Origin: Streblospio benedicti
Lineage: Eukaryota > Annelida > Polychaeta > Spionida > Spionidae
Assembly: GCA_019095985.1 (NCBI GenBank)
Contig: CM032669.1
Coordinates: 57,217,492-57,281,491 of the forward strand
Length of the DNA: 64,000 nucleotides
Direction: 5' to 3'
Of the stretch, positions 11,646 to 22,553 are shown in pieces. The notes under the pieces are model-generated. The model was not told the origin of the DNA. It did no database searches and was given only the letters and a program-made list of their open reading frames with translations. The position numbers and the translations under genes are program-made. Numbering within the stretch: position 1 is the stretch's first letter; each line of letters opens with the position of its first letter.

Positions 11646-11772
11646 GAGACCACTACTACGGTGATAGTCTAATCTCCTCACATTATCAATACAGCCGCTG
11701 ACGACGCCGCAAGGCGTGGCCCGTGTAGCGGAGAGCAAAAAAAGTTTAGACTAGCGCCATAGTAGTGGTCTC
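11646..11772. mobile_element. palindromic MITE with 27-bp inverted ends
   Basis: Arms 11646-11672 and 11746-11772 match at 24 of 27 positions (GAGACCACTACTAYGG type). The core is GC-rich with a smaller GCCGC...GCGG hairpin, set in very AT-rich DNA. Superfamily not assigned. Confidence 0.65.
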
Positions 11773-11866
11773 GCGCTCTTTTTTTTGGCAAAATTGGCTT
11801 GCAATGAGAATGTTATAATATGATTTATTGTAAAATAAAATGGATTTTAGTCATGATAGAATGGTG

Positions 11867-11946
11867 ATTGACCACTCGATCGCTGTGTCAATCGCAAAAT
11901 TCAGCATGCTCAATTTTGCGATTGACACTCCAATCTCGTGGTCAAT
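11867..11946. repeat. two-level hairpin (inverted repeat)
   Basis: The inner arms GTCAATCGCAAAATT (11887-11901) and AATTTTGCGATTGAC (11912-11926) are perfect 15-bp complements around a 10-nt loop. The outer arms ATTGACCAC and GTGGTCAAT (11938-11946) also pair. Probably a small fold-back element. Confidence 0.7.
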
Positions 11947-11959
11947 TCCTACAATTTAT

Positions 11960-13430
11960 TTTGTGTGAACAGAATTTAAAAGTGATGTAGTAGATTTCCT
12001 TCACAAGTTGCAAGTAACATGATATGATTCAATTGTCTATGCATGCACAAAGGTACATCATCAGCAGTTTTGAATGTCATTTGATTGAACATTAAAATAT
12101 TGTCCGTCAATGAAAAGTTTTATTTATTTTTTTTTAATTTTGTATGGATACTTTAATTTTTTATTGATTTTCTACTACTTGGGTATAGGTTACATAAGTC
12201 AGATTTTGTGTGAATTACATGGTGAACTCATTTGAAAATCTTCTGCGTATTAGAATTATAGTTAAGGTACGTAAATCAAAAAAGACGGACGCTAATATCT
12301 ATGCTCATAAAATTTCTAGGGTCGATTTTGTATGGATTCTTGAATTTTTATTGATTTTTTTAACGAGATGATTCCTTGTTTTTGTCCAATATCTGAAAAA
12401 TGATAAAAGAAATTTCAAATGATATTAGTGATTATTCATGCACCCATATTCATGTTGTAGAATACTAAAATACAGTGTGATTGATTCATTATTGAGAAAA
12501 AAATAAAACCTTTTGTAAGATTGTCAGGTTCCCTTTAATGTTCAATTGTGTGTCAAAAAATTATCAGTGGTCAATATTTTTTTTGTATTTTCTCAATGCA
12601 CTGAAAATATGTCCTTGTATATAGTAGAAAAGTCTTTTTCAATCAGATAAAATATTTTCCAGTAATGTGTCTACCTTAATCGTGTTTTGTATTGTTGAAA
12701 TATTTCCATGGTGAATGCTGGTGGTTCTTGACGGTTATGGTTTAGAGTGTTGTTAATAATTAAAACAGTAAAAACACAATTTATAGATTTTATTTTTTTT
12801 TAATAAACATCTGAGATTCAACTTAACAGTTATAATTTTACATATATGAGAAATCTAACACTGACAATTTTAATATATACTCCAATCTGAAAAATATAAA
12901 AATGACAATTTCCATAAATACCTGGATATGAAAAATTTAAAAAATTTAAGCACCAACATATACTTCAAGTGAAATATATATTTACATTGTATAAATATAT
13001 TTTTTTGGAATATGAATTAAGATTTGTCCATCATACTTTCTCAAATATACTTTCATGCAATAAAATCAAATTGACCTCTGAAATCGTTTTTTTCTGACAT
13101 TGAATAATGTGACCAATCACTGGCTTTTTAATCTCAAACTAATTTTAATTACTCCAGCAACAGTAAATCTCCATCAGTTTACATCTAATCACCCAAATAT
13201 TTTTAACTAGCATAGCCACTGTTAATATGTAATTGGTTTTGATTAAAATAACAAACTTTAAAGAGGATGAACATAAATTCTTATAAATCACTATCATTCA
13301 AAACATTTCAGAAGGCAATTTGTTGACATGTGATAATAAACTTTATAAAAACACATGCATCAACTTTGACATGAAATATGAAAATAAAAGTACTCTCCCT
13401 CTACGAGTAATAAACAAATAGGAACTAAAA
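11960..13430. other. AT-rich stretch without a recognisable gene
   Basis: About 1.5 kb with many A and T runs. No exon-like, conserved or GC-rich segment was seen on either strand. Confidence 0.6.
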
Positions 13431-14511
13431 TGAAAAAAAAAAACAAAAGCAAAAAACACATCTCCCTCATGAGACAGAAATTGATTCATGATCTTGCGGT
13501 GTCTGAGGGTCAACGCTAACTATGGCGGTCTGAATCTTGGCCCCCCATATTTTTAACTCTTGCAATGGTAGGTTCAACTTTGGCAATACATGTAACACAC
13601 ATTCTAAACCAGAGATACAGATAAAGCGTGCCGGCTCTGCCAAACACAAAAAGGTATCAAACACACTTATTTCCCTAGTGACAATACTAGGTGGGACCTA
13701 TGTCGATGTGAAAATATCAAATGGGGTTACTCAAATAAAATACACTGTACACAGTCTTGGCAGGTCCAATAGGCAAACATACGTTAGAAATAAAAATAAA
13801 GTGTACACCACAGGTATAAAACCCAAACGATTCAAGATCAAACCACCTTGGTGGCAGAGTACTGTCACTGTTACATATCAATGCCTAAATGTTTCTAAGT
13901 AAAGTCATTGACATATATAACATTACATATAGTAAAGGGGTAATATCATACATTTGTGTCATTATAAGTATTAGGTAATTGCCTTTACAGTGTTTAACTG
14001 GGTCCTGTGAACATTTTTTCTCCTTTTTTCAGATATCACAAACCTGTTTTTTTTGGTATCAATATGTTAGTGTATGTGTGGAATAGCAGACCAAATCCTG
14101 ACTATTCACGGCCCATTCACCTAGTAGGTTAATTTAGAATTTCTGTTGGATAAGCATCATAATATATGACAATTAACTGAAGTAAATACATGTTACTGTA
14201 TATACACTACTGATTGCGTAGAAAGGACACCGAATTTCGCCTAATTCTTAGAATTAAAAACGAATTGCAGAATTACAGAATCATAATCAGTGACCCATGA
14301 ATCGACATTAACATGAATTATGAAAATATTACTCAACAGTGTAATAAATAGGAACTAAAAAGAAAAAAAAATACCAAAAAAAACTACTTGAAGCTAAACC
14401 GGTCAAAGCTAACTCTGGCGGTTTTGAATCTTGGAGCCGATATTCGTAACTGTTCCAGTGGTAGGTTCAACTTAGGCAATTGAACATACGGACCAATGCC
14501 TCTCTTGCGTC

Positions 14512-14766
14512 TTATCTCAAACCGGGAACCTTCAGCATAGACGTTTCAGACCATATGAGATTTCCCTCACCGTCTAAGCCACAATGACAATGATAACAGT
14601 TGGTAAGTGATGCCAAACGAACTAGGCATTGTTCCGCTGTATGTATGCCTGAGTAACAGCAATTTGCTCTTGCTATGTTACTTTCGTCTCGATCAAAATG
14701 TAACCTTTTTTTGCAAAAGGGGCACACAAAGGTCTCTCTGTATTGCCTGAAATTACGGGCTCTCAT
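14512..14766 (-). CDS. unidentified 84-aa Cys/His-rich ORF (zinc-binding-like)
   Basis: ATG-initiated ORF with CPFCKKRLHF and later NCYHCHCGL. Paired CxxC and CxC/H motifs could bind zinc. It lies immediately downstream of the 172-aa ORF on the same strand, the ends touching in a compact arrangement. Family not recognised. Related C-terminal coding-like sequence with LPKLNLPL is present near 13.6 and 14.45 kb. Confidence 0.45.
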   Translation of the reverse strand: MRARNFRQYRETFVCPFCKKRLHFDRDESNIARANCCYSGIHTAEQCLVRLASLTNCYHCHCGLDGEGNLIWSETSMLKVPGLR

Positions 14767-15271
14767 GCAAGACCGAATGTATTTTTCTCGCCAAGCGAGG
14801 TGTCAAACTGAAAACATTTGCCATTTCAGTAATGCCAATTTTCTCTCTCATCAAGGCCTCAAAGTGTCGATAGGTATTGTCTTGCGCACTGAAAAGTACG
14901 TTTACTGCCATACAGACATTATAAATGGAACGATAATTTTCCCACTCCCTAGAGCAGCTCACATTAAATAGAATGCGAAGGTGTAGCTCTGCACCTAAAA
15001 AGTCCAGACACCTAATAACTTGTTCACAAATCACTTGGTTGGACACCAAGCCGCTGATATGTTCGACTTGGGTGTTCACCAGAACAGAAAATGTTTCATG
15101 GACTACGTTGTCACTTACTTCGAAGGGAAACATTATGTCAAATGAGGTGTTCTCTTCATCAATCCTATCTGATGCGAACGTGGCTAAGTTAAAGTAATTA
15201 GTCACTTCAGCCAACTTACTGGCAGTGTGGTGATCAAATACCAGTTGGCAAAAGGAAGGCATCGTGGTCAT
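14753..15271 (-). CDS. unidentified 172-aa ORF in the repeat block
   Basis: ATG-initiated, intron-free, with globular composition (for example LVSNQVICEQVIRCLDFLGA). No family is recognised. No signal peptide or membrane segment is evident. Part of it recurs at 17278-17500, so it belongs to the duplicated element and not to a single-copy host gene. It sits just upstream of the Cys/His-rich ORF on the same strand. That it is a real or once-real protein rests on length and composition only. Confidence 0.45.
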   Translation of the reverse strand: MTTMPSFCQLVFDHHTASKLAEVTNYFNLATFASDRIDEENTSFDIMFPFEVSDNVVHETFSVLVNTQVEHISGLVSNQVICEQVIRCLDFLGAELHLRILFNVSCSREWENYRSIYNVCMAVNVLFSAQDNTYRHFEALMREKIGITEMANVFSLTPRLARKIHSVLHESP

Positions 15272-17277
15272 TTACAACACTGACAAGTAGAAAAATCAAA
15301 TAAAATACCTATGACAGAGCCTAATTTCCCTAGCGACGATACTAGACAGGGAACTACCTAGTTTATGCCCAACTCGATGTTAAAATATACAAATTGGATA
15401 CTCGAATAGAATACACTGTACAGAGTCATGGCACCGCCTATCGGCAAACTTACGTAAACAAAATTACAAGTACACAGCACATTTGGCAAAGCCAAACTTT
15501 TCAACATGAAACCACCTTCATGGCAGAGTACTGTATTGAGAGAATATTTCAAGCTTGTTGATGAGAGAATACATAGTAATACATGTACATCTAGGCTGCA
15601 TCCATCCATGTATTTGTGTAGTATAGTCGTTTGCGTTTATGGTTTTCTTTGATTTTCAGTTGTATTTTTTCAGACAAATATTTAAAGTTCAACAGTTAAT
15701 GGACTGGTAGCCATTATAGAGTGAGAGCTAAAGATGGGTGCATTTTGCTCTCCAGTTTACTAAAGATGGAGTAAATCATTTACTAAAATGACACTGTGTA
15801 TTGTTGATATGTTTGTTCAGCAGTGTATTAAAAAATCTGAATTATTGTATCATATCACAAGGCAATAACTTCCAAAAAACATTTGAAAGCGAGTTTTTTT
15901 TTGTCGATAGAATACACGTACATGGATAATGATCATCATTCATATTTCCAAGTGGGTATTAAAATCAGTGGATGTGGGCAGGGTAGAGAGATGCACAATG
16001 TAAATATATATATAAATCTTCCGAATCTAAGAATGATTCCGCCTTTGAAAAAGCATAATGGACAGAAAGAAGAAAAAATGCTCATGTAAATGCAATACTG
16101 TATATATATGAATATGACATTGCCAAAATACAATCTGGGTGCATGCCACTATATGTACAGAAACAGGATTTGAATCCAATTACTAAAATTTCATATATGT
16201 TGGTGACGTCTATGTTTTAGCAGCCGTTCTTGAATATGCGCATGACTCGCAACTAGTGTGTAATATATTCAATATGGCAACTTCAATACAATAGCAGTTT
16301 TTTTAACTTGTGCAAATGCACTATCGGTGATTCGATGTGTCAAAGTTGTTGAAGGAAAATGTGTGATATGTCTTCTTCATTTGAAGATAGAACTTGGTAT
16401 TGTAAATCATATTTTATGTAAGTAAATGTTTTGCAATAAAGTTAGTTGTTTTGTTAAAAAAAATCTTGGTGGCTGTGCCAAGAAGAGTGTAGGAGGGGCA
16501 AAGAAAGTTGAAACTGCAACACTTGATATTGTATCAAATCTTAGTAATGTAGCCCCAGATCAGAAAGTCACCAAAAAAAAGTAGCCAAAAACGAAGTATA
16601 ACACCCAAGAAGACCGATGAGGCTACATGTAGTACAGAACTGGATCCACTGAAATCACACACATCACACACATCTGTGGGTAATATATTTTTTCCTTTTC
16701 GTGTCACAAAAGACAACCGGATGAAATTCATAGAGGAATATTATAGTATGACAGTTTCAAAATATAATTTATATTGATACTGTAAATTTAAATTTTTATA
16801 AGTACTTTTGACAACACCCCCCCCCCAGACCTCAGCGAGTTCTCTTGGAAGTTTAGGGGTGCAATTACATTTACGGTTTTAACAAGCGAGCAAGGCTTCC
16901 TTCCTTTTGATTCAACTTCCATCACCGAAACAAATACAATATCGGCATCCTCCAACCCCACCTCAACAAGAATTAAACCGCATCCACCTGCCGTGGTGAT
17001 GCAGAATATTCAAAGAGGCATAATACTATAGCATGATAGTTTTAAATTATAATTTATATCAATGCTGTAATTTTAAATTTCTATAAGTACTTTGGACCAC
17101 ATCAGCCCATCGACCGCAACATATTGACCTATCATTGAATCCTGGTCTGGGAAGTTAACAGTCTTGGCACCACCAATCTTGGTGGCTGTGGCAAGAAGAG
17201 TGTTGGAGGGGCAAAGAAAGTTGAAACTGCAACACTTGATATTGTATCAAATCTTAGTAATGTAGGCAGAGATCAAA

Positions 17278-18050
17278 ATCACTTGGTTGGACACCAAGCC
17301 GCTGATATGTTCGACTTGGGTGTTCACCAGAAGAAAAAAAAAAATGTTTCATGGACTACGTTGTCACTTACTTTGAAGGGAAACATTATGTCAAATGAGG
17401 TGTTCTCTTCATCAATCCTATCTGATGCGAACGTGGCTAAGTTAAAGTAATTAGTCACTTCAGCCAAATGACTGGCAGTCTTGTGATCAAATACCAGTTG
17501 GCAAAAAAGAAGGCATTGTGGTCATTTACAACACTGACAAGTAGAAAAATCAAATAAAAGACCTATGACAGAGCCTAATTTCCCTAGCGACGATACTAGA
17601 CGGGAACTACCTAGTTTATGCCCAACTCGATGTTAAAATATACAATTTGGATACTCGAATAGAATACACTGTACAGAGTCGTGGCACCGCCTATCGGCAA
17701 ACTTACGTAAACAAAATTACAAGTACACAGCACATTTGGCAAAGCCAAACTTTTCAACATCAATCCACCGTCATGTCAGAGTACTGTATTGAGAGAATCT
17801 TTCAAGCTTGTTGATGAGAGGTCTACATAGTAATACATGCACTTGGACCTGTGACTCATCGGCATTGACATCTTCCTCGCTGACACGATTTGCCACGGGG
17901 ACGATATCTGTAAAATCGAAGCAACACGGTTATGAACTGTCACTTTTAAATTAAAATAGTTAGGACGCTCAAAAACTTCAAAGTCTCCACTTCCTCTCCC
18001 CACCCACAGAAAAATGTACATGTACATCTAGGCTGCATGTGATCCATGAC
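17278..18050. repeat. duplicate of 15027-15620
   Basis: From CACTTGGTTGGACACCAAGC onward this follows 15027-15620 almost base for base, in the same orientation. A foreign ~175-bp piece (about 17835-18010) separates the last part. High similarity implies a recent duplication. Confidence 0.85.
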
Positions 18051-18382
18051 ATACACTTAACACCCTCTCTAATCCAGAGATACAAATCAAGTGTGCCGGC
18101 TCTGCCAAACACAAAAGGCTATAAAGAAACCCATCTGCAACAAGATTTACACCGCATCCACCTGGAGTGATAATGCAGAAAATTCAAAGAGGCATAATAC
18201 TATAGCATCATAGTTTTAAATTATAATTTATATCAATGCTGTAATTTTAAATTTTTCTAAGTACTTTGCACCACATCAGCCCATCGACCGCATCGGATCT
18301 TCATCCAGTTCATGTGACTTGCGGGGTAACTTCTTATTTTTACGCTTAGGCCTCGATTTCACTTCAAAACTCGATTCACTAC

Positions 18383-18757
18383 TCATCTCGTAGTCACTAT
18401 CACTATCACATGAGGTTGGAGGTGTTCTTTTTTTTTCTTTTTGGCTTCATTTTCGTTCAATGTACGTGGGGCCTTCTTCCAAGATTTTTTTCCAACACAT
18501 GGTCTTTTTACGCTGATATGCTTTTTTTCATCCTCGCTACTTGAATCAGCATTAGGCCTTGTGTTCTTTTTCCTCCTTTTTTTTAATGACAGTGTTTTCC
18601 TTACTGCCAGTGCTAGTGCAGCGAGTTCTTCAGAATCCGATGGTACAACACCCCCCACCCCTAGACCTCCGTTTCCTGCCTGTACTATAAGGGGGTCACT
18701 TTTAGCGATTCTACTTATTTCATCGTTCTTCATTATCTTGTAGACTTCCTTCACCAA
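18383..18757 (-). CDS. unidentified Lys/Ser-rich ORF fragment in the repeat block
   Basis: A strongly basic, low-complexity stretch (LSLKKRRKKNTRP, SSSEDEKKH). The open frame begins without ATG; the first Met codon is at 18731-18733. Neighbouring sequence 18290-18420 is similarly charged and Ser/Asp-rich. It could be a disordered nucleic-acid-binding protein of the element. The opposite-strand ORF is its shadow. Confidence 0.35.
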   Translation of the reverse strand: MVKEVYKIMKNDEISRIAKSDPLIVQAGNGGLGVGGVVPSDSEELAALALAVRKTLSLKKRRKKNTRPNADSSSEDEKKHISVKRPCVGKKSWKKAPRTLNENEAKKKKKEHLQPHVIVIVTTR

Positions 18758-21403
18758 GGCATCGGAAAATTCAAAGAGGAATAATACTATAGCATGATAG
18801 CTTTAAATTATAATTTATATCAATACTGTAATTTTAAATTTTTATAAGTACTTTGGACCACATCAGCCCATCGACCGCAACATATTGACCTATCACTGAA
18901 TCCTGGTCTGGGAAGTAAACAGTCTTGGCACCACCAATCTTGGTGGCTGTGGCAAGAAGAGTGTTGGAGGGGCAAAGAAAGTTGAAACTGCAACACTTGA
19001 TATTGTATCAAATCTTAGTAATGTAGCCCCAGATCAGAAAGTCACCAAAAAAGTAGCCAAAAACGAAGTATAACACCCAAGAAGACCGATGAGGCTACAT
19101 GTAGTACAGAACTGGATCCACTGAAATCACACACATCAGACACATCTGTGGGTAATATATTTGTTCCTATTCGTGTCACAAAAGACAACCGGATGAAATT
19201 CATAGAGGAATATTATAGTATGACAGTTTCAATATATAATTTATATTGATACTGTAAATTTAAATTTTTATAAGTACTTTTGACAACACCCCCCCCCCCC
19301 AGACCTCAGCGAGTTCTCTTGGAAGTTTAGGGGTGCAATTACATTTACGGTTTTAACAAGCGAGCAAGGCTTCCTTCCTTTTGATTCAACTTCCATCACC
19401 GAAACAAATACAATATCGGCATCCTCCAACCCCACTGCAACAAGAATTAAACCGCATCCACCTGCTGTGGTAATGCAGAAAATTCAAAGAGGAATAATAC
19501 TATAGCATCATAGTTTTAAATTATAATTTATATCAATGCTATATATCAATGCTGTAATTTTAAATTTTTATAAGTACTTTGGACCACATCAGCCCATCGA
19601 CCGCAACATATTGACCTATCATTAAACCCTGGACTGGAAGTAAACAGTCTTGGCACCACCAATCTTGGTGGCTGTGGCAAGAAGAGTGTTGGAGGGGCAA
19701 AGAAAGTTGAAACTGCAACACTTGATATTGTATCAAATCTTAGTAATGTAGGCAGAGATCAGAAAGTCACCAAAAAAAGTAGCCAAAAACGAAGTATAAC
19801 ACCCAAGAAGACCGATGAGGCTACATGTAGTACAGAACTGGATCCACTGAAATCACACACATCAGACACATCTGTGGGTAATATATTTGTTCCTATTCGT
19901 GTCACAAAAGACAACCGGATGAAATTCATAGAGGAATATTATAGTATGACAGTTTCAATATATAATTTATATTGATACTGTAAATTTAAATTTTTATAAG
20001 TACTTTTGACAACACCCCCCCCCAGACCTCAGCGAGTTCTCTTGGAAGTTTAGGGGTGCAATTACATTTACGGTTTTAACAAGCGAGCAAGGCTTCCTTC
20101 CTTTTGATTCAACTTCCATCACCGAAACAAATACAATATCGGCATCCTCCAACCCCACTGCAACAAGAATTAAACCGCATCCACCTGCTGTGGTATGGAA
20201 AATTCAAAGAGGAATAATACTATAGCATCATAGTTTTAAATTATAATTTATATCAATGCTGTAATTTTAAATTTTTATAAGTACTTTGGACCACATCAGC
20301 CCATCGACCGCAACATATTGACCTATCATTAAAATTACATGCACCCTCAATCTTGGTGGCTGTGTAGAAGGTCTAATGCACTTAAATTTAGCAAATTTCA
20401 AGGACAGGGAGGCTGTAACTAAAATGCTAAGACATCTTCCCTCTATTGCTGTCTCTTACCTTTCCTCTGCCGCATAACATGTCTTGCCTTAATTTTCAAC
20501 ACACACATTGGCATTCAAAGACAGCGCATGCAAGTCTTCTTCAAAGACACACTTCAAAGACCAGCGTCAACAAAGTTTGTATACTGTGAAGTTGTCAGAG
20601 CATCATAAAAGCATAGGTTCTCCTTCCCATCTTCATCAACTTGAAGTTTTCTCAATTCCATGAGTAGCCTGGCAAGCAACCGCATCACAGAACTGGCATA
20701 GTATCTTCGCATCGCCTTGTTTCCTATGTTACCAATTCAATTTCTTCCCTTTTCGCCGTTGCTCGTGGTCTTCGCTTTGGTATAAACATGCCACATTTCA
20801 ATTTAACAGTCTTCAGACATCACCTAAAAACACGTATTTTGAGCCATCTCCAACCGTCTGTAAAGGCTTCCTTCCTTTTGATTCAACTTCCATCACCGAA
20901 ACAAATACAATATCGGCATCCTCCAACCCCACTGCAACAAGAATTAAACCGCATCCACCTGCTGTGGTAATGCAGAAAATTCAAAGAGGAATAATACTAT
21001 AGCATCATAGTTTTAAATTATAATTTATATCAATGCTGTAATTTTAAATTTTTATAAGTACTTTGGACCACATCAGCCCATCGACCGCAACATATTGACC
21101 TATCATTGAATCCTGGTCTGGGAAGTAAACAGTCTTGGCACCACCAATCTTGGTGGCTGTGGCAAGAAGAGTGTTGGAGGGGCAAAGAAAGTTGAAACTG
21201 CAACACTTGATATTGTATCAAATCTTAGTAATGTAGGCCCAGATCAGAAAGTCACCAAAAAAGTAGCCAAGACACATCTGTGGGTAATATATTTGTTCCT
21301 ATTCGTGTCACAAAAGACAACCGGATGAAATTCATAGAGGAATATTATAGTATGACAGTTTCAATATATAATTTATATTGATACTGTAAATTTAAATTTT
21401 TAT

Positions 21404-21503
21404 NNNNNNNNNNNNNNNNNNNNNNNNNNNNNNNNNNNNNNNNNNNNNNNNNNNNNNNNNNNNNNNNNNNNNNNNNNNNNNNNNNNNNNNNNNNNNNNNN
21501 NNN
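21404..21503. other. assembly gap (100 N)
   Basis: Exactly 100 N, the usual placeholder for a gap of unknown size. It falls in the repeat array, so the true copy number and the sequence between the array and the GPCR locus are unknown. Confidence 1.
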
Positions 21504-22553
21504 GGCAGTGCCATGTAGGTTGAGGGTTGAGCGAGCACTTGTACTAACTATCATAGACGCACAGTAACACTTGTCAACTTTCTATGAGATTCTGAGAATG
21601 AGAAGATATTTGAGGGGTAAAAATACATATAAGTGACTTCTTGCATCATTAACTAGCTGCAACTTTCAGCCATGGTTTTTACAAATCCTAGAAACGTTGT
21701 AGGTTGCAGCAGTGACAGGGTTGATTTACCATCACTTTGGACACATACATATACGTAATTACACCCGGTTATCAATGAGAAACTGTTACAGGACAGCAAT
21801 GATGATGATGAAGTGAGCACTGTGAATCATTCTTTTTCTGTCATAATGAGACCTCATCTGTTTCAGACATGTTCATTCCCTTCTAAATGTCCAATATAGT
21901 AGGGCCAACATAGGAATATATTGACACAGCAATACATGGAGGTGGACTCATAAATAAGTAAGTGATGCACGGCAAACATCGCTGCATTGGACTATGGCAT
22001 TGCACCCTACTCGACCAGGAATAGATAAAATTGATGCTGCAAGTCATCGGTGAACAAATGTGGGAGTGGAGATTATAGGGAGCGGATCAGTCCAACTACT
22101 GGTGGGGAATACACTTCTTTTCGACATTATACAAATGATTTGGCTGCAGTGTTTGTGCTCAAGGGACACGTACATAGTTATCATATGAAAGGAACAAAAG
22201 AAAAAATCTGTGACAGTTTGTAGACCTATCTACTATCAGCCATTTAGCGATTCACAGTGACCCACAAAGAATAACAGATTGAGCAGTATGTTCATTGTGA
22301 GTTGACTGTGTCAATGTTTGGATATGCATATGGTATAAAGTAATCACTCTTCTCATAATACACTAGTGGGTAATAGGACTCTAAATTATTAACAAAGATT
22401 TTAGGGAAGCTTGCTTCTAAATTTGCAACAAAAAAAGAAGCTTCTATTGGATAAAACTCTGAACACTTGGATCATGAACACCTGCAGCTTGCAGATGCAA
22501 ACCATCTAAAAAACCAAAATCAAACTCAACAAATACTTTACAAAACTAAAACA
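21504..22553. other. intergenic / 5' region of the GPCR gene
   Basis: AT-rich, no exon recognised. An open frame extends upstream of the GPCR ATG to 22467 but has no earlier ATG. Upstream non-coding exons cannot be excluded. Confidence 0.5.

Larger units (their letters stand above)
13437..21403. mobile_element. amplified, broken element of unknown family with coding-like repeats
   Basis: A block built from a few sequence modules present several times. One is minus-strand coding sequence at 13.4-13.9, 14.3-15.6 and 17.28-18.05 kb. The other is a + strand ~720-bp unit repeated across 16.4-21.4 kb. The coding-like pieces carry no introns and lie on both strands, unlike the host genes around them. 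Near-identity among units points to recent amplification. It is fragmentary, with several breaks, and is treated as a fossil. Possible origins are a large DNA transposon or an integrated virus-like element; no hallmark gene was recognised, so the family is open. The block stops at the assembly gap. Confidence 0.6.
16455..21403 (+). repeat. array of ~720-bp coding-like units with hairpin spacers
   Basis: The spacer marker GAGGAATATTATAGTATGAC occurs at about 16734, 19206, 19931 and 21338. The related marker GAGGAATAATACTATAGC occurs at about 18775, 19489, 20209 and 20985 (GAGGCATAATAC at 17015 and 18190). Spacing is ~720 bp in the regular part. Each unit has two + strand coding-like stretches separated by two similar AT-rich spacers, the first an imperfect hairpin (ACAGTTTCAATATA with TATATTGATACTGT). 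The last unit is cut by the gap. Confidence 0.8.

Noticed and set aside
18441-18743. Phe-rich + strand ORF
   Set aside because: Exact antisense of the Lys-rich minus-strand frame.
18820-21221. Repeated 63-aa minus-strand ORFs in the array
   Set aside because: They recur only because the DNA is repeated; the + strand looks more coding-like.
22467-22553. Upstream in-frame extension of the GPCR reading frame
   Set aside because: It opens with TTG, not ATG. The first ATG, in a strong context, is 22554.
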